A model generated the notes under the pieces. The model was given only the letters and a program-made list of their open reading frames with translations, was not told where the DNA came from and did not search any database. Source: Smallanthus sonchifolius (taxonomy: Eukaryota; Streptophyta; Magnoliopsida; Asterales; Asteraceae). From it: a stretch of DNA of 64,000 nucleotides. Numbering within the stretch: position 1 is the stretch's first letter; every line of letters begins with the position of its first letter. Location: positions 9,720,501 to 9,784,500 of the forward strand of contig CM042044.1 of the NCBI GenBank assembly GCA_023525975.1, written 5' to 3'. The position numbers and the translations under genes were made by a program. Shown one piece after another: positions 1 through 12,094 of the stretch.

Positions 1-1359
1 TGATATGAATGTGAGCTAGTTTTTTAAAATTATTAATCAATCATTATCATTAATTAATTTTATACCTATATTTGTTTTTAAACTCACCCTTATTTAAAAA
101 AAATAAAACGTAAAAAAAAATTAATTCCCTAAAAATATAATTAAAAAACATAATACGACATATGCTAGGGTTTGTGAGTAATGAAAATTTTCACGAATGT
201 GATTCCAAAAGTCAGGATTTGTGAGTATTTCCTGTAACGAGTAAAAAATTACATTAGTAAAAAATAAAAATACAATAACGAATAAAAATTTAAGAAAATT
301 GTTATAATTATTGGCTCCTCGGACACGTCAACCCAAGCCCGATCCAATGCTAGTTCTTCTTTCGCAGACCACTTCTCACTTTTACGTACAACACATTCAG
401 ATGCAGATGTTGTAGCTTCTTTCTTTTTGTGTTTTCGTGTTGTGGTTTCGGTTGTATTTCGGGAACAATATCGGGTTCAGGTTATGTTTCGGGAATGAAA
501 TTGGGTGTGGGTGGAGATTGGTTGATTCGGGTTTGGTTCCAATGGGTGAAATTGTACATTGGTTGGTTTGGGCTTGGTTCCATTAGGGGGAGGTAACATA
601 TGCTAGGGTTGAAAACGTTTTGGTTAAATTGGTTGAGATTATTTTGGTTAAATTGTGGGTTAATTTGTTGGTTGAATAAACGGTTTTGGAAGAATTAGTT
701 GTTTGGATTAAAAGGATAATTGGGTTCATTGTGCAAGAACGAGTTGTTTTACAGAAGAAGATGATGAAATTGTGGGTTAATTTATAGGTTTTTTATTATT
801 ATTTAAAAAAATCTGTTGCACAACAGCTTTTTTCTTGATTTAGTCTACGAGGCCAACGACTATTTTCTTGCTCCCACGCTCGTTGTGTGGCTCATGATCC
901 TCTTCTCCACGGCCCGTTAATAGAATTGCAACACGTACGACGTTCGTGGGTGTGAGGCTGATGTGGCACCCTCCTGTCCCCGCTCACATACCTGTGAGCC
1001 TTATGTTATACATCATTTATTCAAAAGTAAAATTGTGTCAAAAGACACACGTCTCAACCTAGAATGCCAAAGTTCATACGAGGCTTTTGCCTTGGATCGG
1101 GAAGTAGCCACAAAAGCTTGAGGGTTATTGTGAAGAACAACAGCAACCTGTGTTCACATCTTCCTTGAGCTAGGACCCGTCTCGTTGTTTGATCCTGGAT
1201 ATAAAAGTTAGGTTGGGAAAATAAAGCGTTCATACCATTATCAGTTGTCAATTTGCTAATTGATTTATATATTTTAAGTTTATATGCTTGAGCTCAAATT
1301 TAAAAAAAGGTGACTCGAATTTAAGTAATTTACTAACTAAATAAAAAGTTGGATTTCAA
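1..1359. other. AT-rich intergenic DNA, no gene seen
   Basis: No open frame with family resemblance is visible on either strand. Around 640-700 there are repeats of a TTGGTTAAATTG-like motif. Around 840-1010 there is a GC-richer patch that resembles mini-transposon sequence, but no inverted ends or duplicated target could be fixed. Confidence 0.5.
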
Positions 1360-1367
1360 ACTTTATT

Positions 1368-1602
1368 ATTTTTTTTTAACGGCGAACATTGAATGTTGTG
1401 ACGTCGCACCCCCATCACATGGGAGAGCCTCGTCCAACTCCGGCCAATATGTTGTCTTAACCGGGCCCACTTAACGTCAGAGTTGGAGAGCATCCAAGGA
1501 AAAATCTCACCCAATACGGTCCCTTCCGGGCTTGAGGGAGAGCCGAGGCTCGAACCCTGGATCGGCGTGGGTAAAACCCAGGTGCATCAGCCTAAGAGCT
1601 AG
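1368..1602 (-). mobile_element. tRNA-derived SINE
   Basis: Read on the minus strand, the element starts near 1602 with an A-box-like stretch (TAGCTCTTAGGC) followed by a B-box (GGTTCGAGCC, about 1548-1557), the internal RNA polymerase III promoter layout of tRNA-derived SINEs. It ends in TTCGCCGTTAAAAAAAAA. The 8-bp direct repeat ACTTTATT flanks it (1360-1367 and 1603-1610), which is the expected target-site duplication. Length is 235 bp. The 3' tail resembles that of the LINE fragments in this window. Confidence 0.8.
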
Positions 1603-1610
1603 ACTTTATT

Positions 1611-2348
1611 TGCATGTCTCAGAAACTGATAGGAAGAGCAGTGATTGAACCTGGATCACAAGAAACACCATGTCTCTCCCTTACCACTCCAAAACCGGCT
1701 CATTAGCTTCAAACTTTATTAGTATTTTCACTATTATTGACTTCCCTCATCATGGCTTATTGAGGACCTATTTTGGTTATGTGCATCATTTATTGGTTTC
1801 ATTTTTGTACATCTTATTCACATAATTGCATAGTGTTAAATTAATGCATTAATTAGTTTTTAAGTTTGTTTTGCAACCTGGCCCATAGAGGTTCATCTCC
1901 TTCTTCATTTTACCCCCACCCCCACCCCCACCCTTCTCTTCTCCCTCAATCTACATGAAGGCTGACTTTTTGCAAAAAAAAGAAGAGTGAATGCTGCTTA
2001 CCTTCTTCTTTTGACTTTTGTAGGTTTGTATGATGTTAGAGAGAGAAAGTTAGAGAGAGAATTAATAAAGTCACTACATTTTTTACCTCTTTTTTTCAAC
2101 CCCTATCTTTAGTCAGCCATTGAATTGAAATCACCTTCATCATCACCACCGTCAATCTCTCTATATATAGTGTAGAAATTGGTATACATCTATCCAAAGA
2201 CCCTTGTTCATCCTAGGTTGAAAGAAAAACAAACCCTCATCCCATTTGTTACACACTCATCAGTCAGAAAATATAGAGCAATAAATCATCAATCTTTACA
2301 CCCAAAAACAAGATCTTGATCAACACAAGATTAACAAGAAAGATCCCA
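1611..2348 (+). promoter_or_regulatory. Upstream region and 5' UTR of the MYB60-like gene
   Basis: A TATA box (TATATATA) lies at 2162-2169, about 180 bp before the ATG, so a 5' UTR of roughly 150 bp is likely. Between 1960 and 2110 there are at least six AAAG or CTTT cores and a GA-rich stretch. In Arabidopsis, clustered AAAG (DOF-binding) sites drive guard-cell expression of MYB60. Here the cluster is seen, but a regulatory role is only inferred, because AAAG is common in AT-rich DNA. Confidence 0.5.
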
Positions 2349-3647
2349 ATGGGAAGACCACCTTATTGTGACAAGATTGGAGTCAAGAAAGGGCCATGGA
2401 CTCCAGAAGAAGATATAATTCTTGTATCTTATATTCAAGAACATGGTCCTGGTAATTGGAGATCTGTTCCTACCAATACTGGTATGTTAATTTCTGGGTT
2501 TAATTTAGTGTTTTTCTTTAGAGCTTCTTATTTAGATGTGGGTTAGTTAGATTCATTAAATTAGGGTATTTATTGTTTCTTTTTGAATATTTTTTTTTTT
2601 ACTTTTTGAATTCAGTTTTTCTCACTTCAAATCTTGTTTGTGTTCAGGTTTGCTGAGATGTAGTAAGAGTTGCAGACTCCGATGGACGAATTATCTCCGG
2701 CCAGGTATCAAACGCGGTAATTTCACCGATCAAGAAGAGAAGATGATCATACATCTCCAAGCCCTTCTTGGCAATAGGTATATATACATAAACACACAAA
2801 TCCAAAAGGTGTAGATCTGTAGGGAAAACATATATTTTTTAAACGGCTAACTCACGCAACCTGTGATTAAACTATTTAAATTTACAGATGGGCAGCAATA
2901 GCTTCTTATCTTCCACAAAGAACAGATAACGATATCAAGAACTACTGGAACACTCATCTGAAAAAGAAGCTTAACAAGATCCAAAGCAACTCATCGGATC
3001 AAGAACACGATCATCGTACGTTAAGGGGTTCGAACTCGTCATCGTCCTCAGAAACTGCCATCTCTAAAGGTAAATGGGAGAGAAGGCTCCAAACTGATAT
3101 CCACACAGCCAAACAAGCCCTTTGTGATGCTTTATCTCTTGACAACAAATCCATCAATCTGCCTGAATTATCCACATCAGGTATTACAAACCCTAGTTCT
3201 CAATTAATCCACCAACAATCTGTGCTACCACCACCACCACAGATGAGTCACAGCATGAGTACTTATGTATCAAGTGCTGAAAACATTGCGCGATTGCTCC
3301 CGGGGTGGATAAAGAAGCCCCAAAAACCTTCACATACGAGCTCGGAAAGCATCGGAACAACGGATCAGACTCAGAACTCTATGAAGGAACAGTTTCCAAG
3401 TCCTTCAAGTGAAGGGTTTGAAAATTCACTACAGTTTGGGTTCAGCAACAATTCAGATGTTTCGCGATCCATTTCGCCTGAGACGACAAGCTTGTTCCAA
3501 GATGAAAGCAAACCGAAAACAGAAAATAATGTGCAATTGCCACCACTTAGTTTCCTGGAGAAATGGCTTCTTGATGATGCTACTGCTCAAGAACATGAAG
3601 ATAACCTTATGAATCTTGCTTTTGAACAAACTGATGGCTTGTTTTAA
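2349..3647 (+). CDS. MYB60: R2R3-MYB transcription factor, MYB60-like (subgroup 1)
   Basis: Three exons, 2349-2481, 2648-2777 and 2888-3647, join in phase to a 340-residue protein; introns are GT-AG. The start is the first ATG in frame, at the conserved MGRPP N-terminus. R2 spans about residues 14-62 and R3 about 67-113, ending in the NYWNTHLKKKL signature. The C-terminal region has WERRLQTDIHTAKQALCDAL (from residue 151), a TYVSSAENIARLLPGW block and LPPLSFLEKWLLDD (305-318). The block and the EKWLL motif are typical of MYB60 and its relatives MYB30, 31, 94 and 96. In Arabidopsis, MYB60 acts in guard-cell nuclei, promotes stomatal opening and is repressed by abscisic acid; the same role here is inferred. 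Residue 6 is Tyr where the family usually has Cys. Intron 2 carries a piece of retroposon tail (about 2836-2854). Confidence 0.93.
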
Positions 3648-4826
3648 TTCAGTAGGTAATTAATACATAAGTGTTAAGCCAGTATAGGTCTTCTAAAAAT
3701 CTTAAACAAGTTTCAACTGCTTGAAGAAGCCTGTAGGGTTTTTTTTTTCTATAAAGTGTTGAAAAGAACTGTAAATTCTAGTACTGAATGGTAGGTTTTA
3801 ATGTTTTATTTAGAAGTGTTCATCATTCATCTTCTAAGAGCAAATCTTTGTACTTTGAGTTTCTTTATATTTTGGGCATATCTAAGACAATGATGAATGA
3901 GAATTAATTAGTTTTTCAAGTTTCTCATCATAATTTAATTACTTTGTTTTTATTTTTATTTTATTCTTTAAAGATAGATGGTAAAGTTATGTACTTTTCA
4001 ACCAAATGGTTATTATGGGTTCAAATCCTGCGTAGTACGGGTGTGATGATTTTAGCGTGTGTTCGTCGATAAATATTTTATTTTTGCAAATTGTTACTGG
4101 GTAAGAAAAAAGTTTAAGTTGATATGAGTTGGAATGTAATTTGTATTTGTTCACATGATTTAGGTTTATGTCAATGTCCTGATTATGAAACAACAGGGCT
4201 GTTGAATATTCATTTTTTTTAATAAGAGTTATTTAATCTTATCATGAATCGATGCAATCGAATTAAATGTGTTTTCCTTTGAGACCGACAAGAATTGATC
4301 AATCAAGACGTATCGTATTATTTCATTTGCTTCACTTTTAAAATTTGATTATTCAAAAATAATATTTTATGAAATATTGAAATTATTTTGATTTCTTAGA
4401 CTAAAGGTATTGAATTATTAGTTTTTATCTTAAATAGTACTTACTTCTCTTGTCGATGTTAAATTATAATGTGAGTGATGAAATTGAATTTGGCTTTCTT
4501 CAATTAAAAATAGACACCTTCTAAGAATTAAATGAACGTGAATGCATATCTTGCAAGTAGGCATTCTAATTTTAACAGGGAATGGATTGTTTAAGAACTT
4601 TAAATATTTTGAGAACTCACGAGAATTCGTTAAAAAACCAATCAAAATCATTTTTTACTATCTTTATTATAATACAACATAAAAAAATGAATTATGTATT
4701 CATATATTAAAGAAAAGACACACATGTAAGTTCACCACTTACACATGTGTATAAGTTTTTTTAAGAATAATTTAGAGAGAATAGATGAATTAATTGGAGA
4801 GATAAATCATATTTTATGTGTTGTTT
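3648..4826. other. MYB60 3' flank and AT-rich spacer
   Basis: The first 250 bp is the likely 3' UTR and polyadenylation region. The remainder is AT-rich with only short incidental open frames; no repeat boundary was found. Confidence 0.5.
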
Positions 4827-4829
4827 TAA

Positions 4830-5401
4830 GGTCATCCGTAGTTGTTTCACGCCCCGCCACGTCAACGCCACATCAATACATGGGTTTTCACTGCCCAGAA
4901 TCACTAAGGTGCGTAGTGGTTTCACGCCCCAAATTAGTGAGTTAGTTTTTTTATATTTCATTTTGTAAATCTTTTAAACAATTGAAACTTATTTTTCAAA
5001 ACAATTATTTATTAGTTGAAATGTCGATCCAAACACATTAAACCACTTACGTGACGAAAAATAGAATTTTTTGGAAAACTGTTTTCGTTAAAATTTATAC
5101 CTGGATGTTCAGAAAAATTAAATAAACAAGCCCGCGTTTATTTTTTTTAAAATAATTAACAAGCATGAGTTATTTGAGTAAAACCAAACTTAATCAAAAT
5201 ATAACCATTAAATTAAAAAATTGAAACAAATTGTGATTTGTCCATATATGATTGGAGATGATTTCAGTGCATTAAATGCAAATTTGCCCTCAACTCCGTG
5301 AAAGTACTCACGCCCAACGCCTTTGCGGGGTGGTGTTCATTGGCGTGAAAAGCCTTAGGTGACTCATGTCACCCTCTTTCAGGCTTGTGCTACGGATGAC
5401 C
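4830..5401. mobile_element. PIF/Harbinger-like mini-element (MITE)
   Basis: Terminal inverted repeats read GGTCATCCGTAG on both ends, and TAA is duplicated on each side (4827-4829 and 5402-5404). A TAA duplication is the mark of PIF/Harbinger elements. At 572 bp with no coding frame it is non-autonomous. A GC-richer section with 'cacgcccaacgcc' lies near the right end. Confidence 0.8.
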
Positions 5402-5404
5402 TAA

Positions 5405-6747
5405 TTAATAATAAAGATAATTAAAACAAAATAATGGTTTTAAATGATTTTTTGACGAGTTCTCATGAGTTCTTAAAATATCTTAATCCAAGTTTAATAA
5501 TACTACCTAAATGACATAAATATATACTTGTGGCTCATAAAAAAACCTTTTTTTCCCTGACTTGTAATACTCATAGTCTATAAGACGTGATTAAGTTACT
5601 CAACTATTAAGTATTTACAAGGGACTACTTCATCTCCTTTAAAACTATATTTTTAGTTCTTAATAATTAATTTATTTTAGTTTTTATAGAAATAATTATT
5701 TTTATTGTATAAGGCACACAAATTTGAGGATAGAAAAACATTTGATTCCTTATATATTTTGATTGTAACATAACAGTAAACAACATAGAATATATAAAAA
5801 ATACATTTTGTGACAAACATCTTAAGTTGTTCACCGAGTCAAATGTTCAGGTGTAAGTGAGAAGAGCATTTGTTGCCTTAAACAAAGCTTAAAAGTTCAA
5901 GTTCTAATTACTAAGTAAGTCAGAAGATATAAAAATAAATGATGAGATGTGTGGTCAACTAAACATTTGCTAACGAAGTATATTTTTGTTGATCATATAG
6001 AGCGCCTAAAATATTCACATTAGGTTTCTTACTTTCATCCTCTATTTTAGGTAAAATTTATTTTTATTTCTAAATTTATTTATTTTTAAAAACTCCCACC
6101 ATCTAAAGTCTAAACCTCCGTTTATCTCTATTCAACTAAATAGTATTTTTTTAATATATTTTTATTATTTTTTTCTCGTTTTTAAACTAACAAAATATGA
6201 CGAAGGCAAAACATAATGAGTCCTTAAATATGGGGAATAGGAAGTGACTGCCAAAATTAAGTTCTCATTTTATGGAATGAGAATGCTGTCAATTTAGGTG
6301 AAACCTTAAACTTTTACTAAAGTTAATTGAATTAATATGAATGCTTTTAGGTTGATATGGGATGTGAATGCTTTCACTAAAGTTAATTCAATATCGAAGA
6401 TCAAGATTGAATGCTGGTTAGAGAACATGTTATACACATGTGATTAGTGTAACATGTGTACCCAAAAGAAATAAACCGTCTATATTAATTAAGTTCCTTC
6501 TTCTATGTAATTGATCGATGACCAAAATATTAATATAGTTTTGATTTTATTCTTTAATTTATTCATGATTAAATTAGCTAATACTTTTGAATGTATTAAA
6601 CTGGCCGGGTCTCTAAATTCGTTACATGGACATGAAACTTATATTTAATCACATTGTCAAATCTTATTGGATTTCAAATAATACTTCGTTGGTAATTTTT
6701 TATTATTTAAATAATTATATCGATAAACATATCGAAATATGAACAGT
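5405..6747. other. AT-rich spacer, nothing identified
   Basis: No coding frame, RNA gene or bounded repeat could be supported. Composition is strongly AT, with scattered homopolymers. Confidence 0.5.
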
Positions 6748-6755
6748 AGTATTGA

Positions 6756-7291
6756 CAATGTTTTTAAAACCGGACCGGCCGGTCGGACCGGGAACCGTGA
6801 CCTCCACCGGTCCGGTTACATGCTCTGAGACCGTTTGCTGGTTGAACCAGGCGGTTCAAGCGATTCAGCGGTCGAACCGCGAACCGGTGGTCAAACCGGG
6901 TAGTTTAATTTAAAAAAAAAAAATTTACTATTTTTTTTAATCTTTTTTATCCTATAGTCCTTCTACTTACTTCTATTTACAATTTTAACTCAATTTGGCT
7001 ATTTCCTTTTAACTTATACGCTTCCACAGGTCCTCCAAAACCCTAATCAAAATTAAAATTGAAGATTCAAAAGAATTAAAATTCCTACAGACCTACAACC
7101 CTCGTCCTTGACTCAAAATTGTTTAAATGGTTGTATATGTAGTATTTGGAATTTTTATATTTTTCTATATATTTTTATGAATATTTATATTATTTATTGC
7201 GTCATCCGGTTCTTGAATCCGGTCCGACCGGTCCGACCAGTGAACCTCTAAGACGTCCAGTTCGTTGTCCGGTCCGGTTCTGAAAACATTG
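6756..7291. mobile_element. Non-autonomous hAT element, CCGGTCCGG family, copy 1
   Basis: The ends are inverted repeats (CAATGTTTTTAAAACCGGAC on the left; CAATGTTTTCAGAACCGGAC for the right end read inward), and the 8-bp repeat AGTATTGA flanks them (6748-6755 and 7292-7299). Eight-bp duplications and CA...TG ends fit hAT transposons. Both subterminal regions are packed with repeated CCGGTC/GACCGG words; the middle is AT-rich. Length is 536 bp, with no coding capacity. A second copy sits at 57082-57495. Confidence 0.88.
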
Positions 7292-7591
7292 AGTATTGAT
7301 AATTACGTTGTCATGAATAATATTAGAGCTATAGAGTTCCACACAAAGAATTCAAGCAACATATATTGATGTGTTGCAAAACACATATAATTATCCTAGT
7401 GTAATTGTGCGAAAATGTATAGTTTTGTATTCTTTTTGTGTCGTTTTTAGTTTGTTCTGAGTCTGGGTCATGTTTGCAAGCTTTCATGTGCTAAGAAGCG
7501 GGAAATAAAGTTAAATGTTGGAGAAATTAAGCACGTGGAAGAGTTGAAGTTTGAAAAGAAGAAAAAAAATAAAGTTTCTGTGAAAAGAAGT

Positions 7592-7690
7592 CCATCGAGG
7601 TACGCGAGAGAGGTCCCCAAATCCTCTCGCGGTACGCGAGGGAAACCAAGAGAGGCCCCGACTAAATTGTCCCTCATGGTACGCGAGGGA
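7592..7690 (-). repeat. Cluster of three CGCG palindromes
   Basis: Imperfect palindromes of the form CTCTCGCGGTACGCGAGGG occur at about 7592-7613, 7623-7642 and 7671-7690. The core GGTACGCG is the reverse complement of the CGCGTACC core seen at 31291-31500 and 31919-31971, so this cluster is in the opposite orientation. It probably belongs to a retroelement remnant, which is not otherwise recognisable. Confidence 0.6.
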
Positions 7691-7814
7691 CCTTCCCTAA
7701 GTATTGATAATTAGATTTATATTAAATATTTAAAAACATGATGAGGATACACCAGAAAGTGACACATGTCGCGTTAAATTTTTTTATTTATTAGTATAAC
7801 GAAGAGGTGTTATT

Positions 7815-8065
7815 AACCTCGTGATGAGCCTCAGATCAACTGGTTTTGGAGGAGGCACCCCCATAGCTTTCCAATGTGGAGGTCATGGGTTCGAGTCTCA
7901 TTTGGTGCAATGCTTAGGTGGTTCGGGTGGTGGGGTTTCCTTTGGAATGGTGGGTGGGCCGGGTCACCGGCGCTGTCCGCGTTCGAGGGCGTGGGTGACG
8001 TTTCGCTAATGGGTATACCTAGGTAGCCGGGCTTATAGTATTCGTTGACCATTTAAAAAAAAATT
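7815..8065 (+). mobile_element. tRNA-derived SINE
   Basis: A GAGCCTCAGATCAACTGG segment is followed by a B-box (GGGTTCGAGTC, about 7888-7898), a GC-rich body and an A-rich tail (CCATTTAAAAAAAAA). This is the order expected of a plant SINE. Ends are approximate because no clear target duplication was found. Confidence 0.65.
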
Positions 8066-8110
8066 AGCTATAGAGAAACCATTTTCACAGCTGTTACTAT
8101 GCATTTGAGT

Positions 8111-8133
8111 TTTTTAAACGGCTAACTCGTTAT
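8111..8133 (-). mobile_element. Extremely truncated retroposon (23 bp)
   Basis: The 23-bp segment reads GCCGTTTAAAAA on the minus strand, like the 3' tail of the SINEs and LINEs here. It lies between two perfect copies of TATGCATTTGAGT (8098-8110 and 8134-8146). A tail plus a 13-bp duplication is the mark of target-primed insertion, so this looks like a retrocopy cut to almost nothing. Confidence 0.7.
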
Positions 8134-8301
8134 TATGCATTTGAGTACTAATTAATGCAAAAAATTACGATGGACAAACTATATCAAAACCAAAGCATAA
8201 TCTTGGACAAGATCGATGTCAGTATAACTATTCCTTTAAATCAGTATAAATATATTCATAACTATCCTGTTACTAGCTAGTTTAAAATCACAACTACTGA
8301 T

Positions 8302-8565
8302 TAGGGCCGGCTCAACATATTTTGTGGCCTAATACGAACGTTGAAATTGAGGTTTTCTGTGAAATTTTTTTTAAATATATAAAAAATTTAAAATGTAATT
8401 TAATAGAGCGTCAAAACGTAGAATGTTGACATAAAAGTTATGAAATTATTATTTTTCTTTGTAATACAAAAGTTGAAAAATAAAAATTATCAATTTTTAA
8501 AGCCCTTCAAATTTAGAGATATAAAGCGGTTGCTTTTTTAGTTGGTTATCTATAGAGCCACCCTG
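8302..8565. mobile_element. Non-autonomous hAT element
   Basis: It begins TAGGGCCGGCTC, ends GAGCCACCCTG and is flanked by the perfect 8-bp repeat CTACTGAT (8294-8301 and 8566-8573). Length is 264 bp, with no coding frame. Confidence 0.85.
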
Positions 8566-8573
8566 CTACTGAT

Positions 8574-9535
8574 TAAAGAGATTGATATATCATTTAAATA
8601 ATAAAATATAAGTTTCTTCAATATTCGAATTTGTCAAGGTTAAGCATTTAATAATGACGTACTGGTCAAGTAATGTGCTGTTTGCTCTCACAAAAATAAT
8701 ATAAATTAAAATCCTTATAAATATAAGATTATCTTAAATTTATATGTAAAAATTTGTTGTTCAATTAAAAAAAAGAAAAAAAAACATTTATAGGACAATC
8801 TTCTGTTCTTTTTACAAGATCCTTTATAAACAAAGTGGTAATCCCATAGCGGAACTATGGTTCCTCCCAAGAGTAGGAAGTTTCCTAAATGAAGGAGGGC
8901 ATACATTGAGAAGTTAATGCATGACTTTTAAGCTGGCATGCATAACATCAGACCCTCCCATGTTACTCTTCTTTTACCCTTTTGACTACACCATTTTTTT
9001 ATTATTTAATGTATATAATTTCTTATTAAAATGATGTAGGATAAACATAATAAATGTTGTGAAACTGTATTACCCTTTACTATACCATATCACAAAAATA
9101 TGTAAAGGAAATAGTGAAATACAATGCATCTGAGAATAAATAAATTATTTTTAAATTGTATGCACAACCTTTAATTCTGTGCATATAAATGTGATATATA
9201 AAAAGTAACAAAGCTTTTTTGACATGGTCATGTGGTGATGAGACAAGCCTCATGCTTAAGTGCTTTTATTTAAACAGATCATGGGAAAAAAAAAATACCA
9301 CAATATTAATGCAATAGACAAGAAGGGCATGCTTTCCATGGACCCTTTATCTACTACAAATAACAAGTTTCAATTTATATGTTTTTATAAACTAGTTGAT
9401 TGGTTAAATTATATATTTTTATTATTTTAAGGATGCATTTTGTTTACAACATATATAGTGATGTTTTGTATTTTCTACCATTATTTTTTTGAAACGCATT
9501 GTGTTAATTAGTGGCTAGCTCCAGCTTGTTGCTCA
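8574..9535. other. AT-rich spacer, nothing identified
   Basis: Only short incidental open frames are present, and no bounded repeat was seen. Confidence 0.5.
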
Positions 9536-9901
9536 TTGCTAGAAAAAAACGTGTTTTCGACACAAAATTACATCGCAAATGCGTCGGAAATACCAAATTC
9601 TGAAAAATTTACGACAAAAACCCTCTGTCGATAAAACCCTAGCTCATCTGAGATAATTTGTGACAAAATTGCGACAAAAGGTATATATTACGAATCAAGT
9701 TTGCTGCATAAAATTGAGACGAAAGGTATAAAAAGGCATTTTTATCATGATTATTAAGATTATTATTGGTTTTGTCGGAAATACGTCACAATTTACTACA
9801 CATCTGCGACAAAGGCTAGGGTTTTCATTTCTGTCGCTATTTTGTCACAAATGTGCCACAATTTGTGACATAAATTTTGTGTCGCAACTATTTTATAGCA
9901 A
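9536..9901. repeat. Inverted-repeat element with TGCTA ends
   Basis: The left end reads TTGCTAGAAAAAAACG...TCGACACAAAATT. The right end, read inward, gives TTGCTATAAAATAG...GCGACACAAAATT. The interior repeats words such as TGCGACAAA and TTTGTCG. No target duplication was confirmed, so the superfamily is open. Confidence 0.55.
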
Positions 9902-10192
9902 ACTCGTTTAAATAACTAGAATATTGCATGGTAGGGTTTTATATAAATGGTGCGGGTTACGAATCCAGTCTAATCAATTTACTCGTCTTATCTGTTCCAT
10001 TTCCACGAATTGATTTGGTTATATATTGCACCATAAAGCACGTGTTTGATACTAGTTTTCTACAATCATTCATACTTTGACATTAAATATAAATAACAAT
10101 TTACAAATCATAAATACTACTTATGCTAATTATTGTTAGCCATAGATATAAGAATTTGTATACGTATCTTTTTACAATAAATCACAAATTTA

Positions 10193-10285
10193 GAGTAGCT
10201 CAAGTGGTTGGCTATGTAGACTAGTTTAACTCGTTGAGGTTGTAGATTAAAGCAACACCTCAATTGGTGTCTTCGTTATTTTTTT
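10193..10285 (+). mobile_element. Possible SINE with tRNA-like head
   Basis: GAGTAGCTCAAGTGGTTGG closely resembles a tRNA-type A-box region. A degenerate B-box (GAGGTTGTAGATTAA) follows about 35 bp later, then a T-rich tail. No flanking repeat was found. Confidence 0.4.
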
Positions 10286-10290
10286 TTAGT

Positions 10291-10696
10291 AAATTATAAG
10301 TTACGTACTTTAAGTATTACCTAAATTTCATTATACGTCATTTATTTTGAAAAGGCTGACATGTTACGTCCTTTGCCCTAACGACTGTTAAATTTTACTG
10401 TTAAGTTTGGTCACGTGTCTTGCATGTGATGGCAAATCGGTCTTTTCACCACCCCTCTTGTTCTTTAGATTTTTAAATAATTACACAAATAGTCCCTGGA
10501 ATGGAGAAAATACACATTTGCCCTCACATGCAAGGCACGCGACCAGACTTAACGGTAAAATTTAACTGTCGTTATGTCAAAGGACGTAACGTTCAAGTTT
10601 TTTCAAACATAAAAGATGTTTTTTTTTTGTAATTTCCTTACTTAAATGGCGTATACTGAAATTTGGGTAATACTTAAAGTACGTAATTTGTAATTT
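10291..10696. repeat. Fold-back inverted-repeat element
   Basis: The left arm (AAATTATAAGTTACGTACTT...) is matched by the right arm read inward (AAATTACAAATTACGTACTT...). The inner arms pair again around the cacgtgtcttgcatgtgatg and cacatgcaaggcacgcgacc segments. No coding frame is present and the target duplication is unclear. Confidence 0.65.
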
Positions 10697-11039
10697 GCTT
10701 CCGTTTTTTTTTTCCTGAAAACTCACCCCTAAACTTTAGTAAAATTTACAAATTAAAACTTCCACTTTGATTTAAGTTTTATTAAACCTTCTACATAATA
10801 ATGTATTAACAAAACAAACTTATTATTATTATATGTTTTAAAAACTTAGGTTACTATAAATCTACCTCTTAACCAAATTTCCTTCAAAATTTAAACTTAC
10901 ATTTATCTCTCTTTTTTATTATTAGTTTTCTTCTTTTTCAGATTTTACACCACTCCAAAATTTTAAAGCCCCTACTACGACACCTTTACGTTTCAATACA
11001 ATCACATATTCGGAATATTCATAGCTACCATGAGTGTAA
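10697..11039. other. AT-rich spacer
   Basis: Nothing beyond low-complexity AT sequence is recognised. Confidence 0.4.
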
Positions 11040-11995
11040 TAAAGGTGTGTATATTTTCTAGGTAATGTTAAGTGTTTATTTTTTACTATGTTAGAATTCA
11101 TTTCACGGGTTGAATAAATGTAATGTTATATATTAAATAATAAAAAAAATTATGTTTTTAAAAACTCGTGTATTACACGGGTTGAATAAAATTTTGCGTG
11201 ACAGTTATAAATTCTGTTAACTTAGTTTTGTAAAACATTTTTTAGCTAAGTATTAATTTTTTTTATGCAACTGATAAATGTTATTTATGTTTAACTTTAG
11301 AAACTCGGTGTATTACACGGGTTATATAATGGTAATGTTATATATATATATTTAGTAATAAAGATTTACATATTACATAATAGGTTGGAAACCCCGTGTA
11401 TTACACGGGTTGAATAAATTCAATGTTATATGTTTGGTAATAAAGATTTACATATTGCATATTTATGACATATTACATAGTTTTTAATACAAATATAGAA
11501 ACGTTATATAGTTATTTTTTTTAAAAATATATTATAAAAAGAATAAAAGAAATGTTCAATTCCAAAAAAATGTTTTATGAACAAACCTATTTTTTAAATA
11601 AAAAATGTTTCATAAAAAGAATTATGGAACTTATTATTATTTAATAGGAGAGAGAGGAAGAAAACAATAAATTGAAAAAAAACAATTAAAGAAAATGTGT
11701 ATAATTAATAGGAGAGAGACGAGAAAAAAAGGATGAGGATGCATGGAAGAGTGACAAGTATCCCTCCAAAACCTTTATTTATTATATGGTATGGATTTAT
11801 GAAAAATGTTTTATAAAAAAGAATTATAGAAATAAATATTATTTAATAAGAGAAAAAGACGGGAAACAAAAAATTATAAAAAAAATTAAAGAAATTTGTA
11901 TAAGTAATATAACATAAAGGTGGGGGGAAAAATTTAAGGTTGCATGAGAGAGTGACAAGTGCACATCAAAACCTTTATTTATTATATATTATAGA
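11040..11995 (-). mobile_element. Helitron-like elements, tandem and truncated
   Basis: Read on the minus strand, a Helitron-type 5' start (A|TCTATAATATATAATAAA) lies at 11995, and a second similar start lies at 11795. Towards 11100-11410 the sequence repeats a short hairpin with ACACGGG-type arms (near 11166-11182, 11302-11322 and 11393-11411), the kind found just inside Helitron 3' ends. No clean CTAGT terminus was located, so the left boundary is approximate. The same family appears in the other orientation at 19793. Confidence 0.5.
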
Positions 11996-12094
11996 TTACA
12001 TGTTCACACCTTTAGTGTAATTAAACCTAATACTGATACAAATAAACCTTTTTATTTTCTAATATACATGCCTCGGCTCCCACTATATCGTGCT

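Noticed and set aside
2316..2348. Longer MYB60 start upstream of MGRPP
   Set aside because: It needs a TTG start and adds residues not found in the family. The ATG at 2349 is the conserved start.
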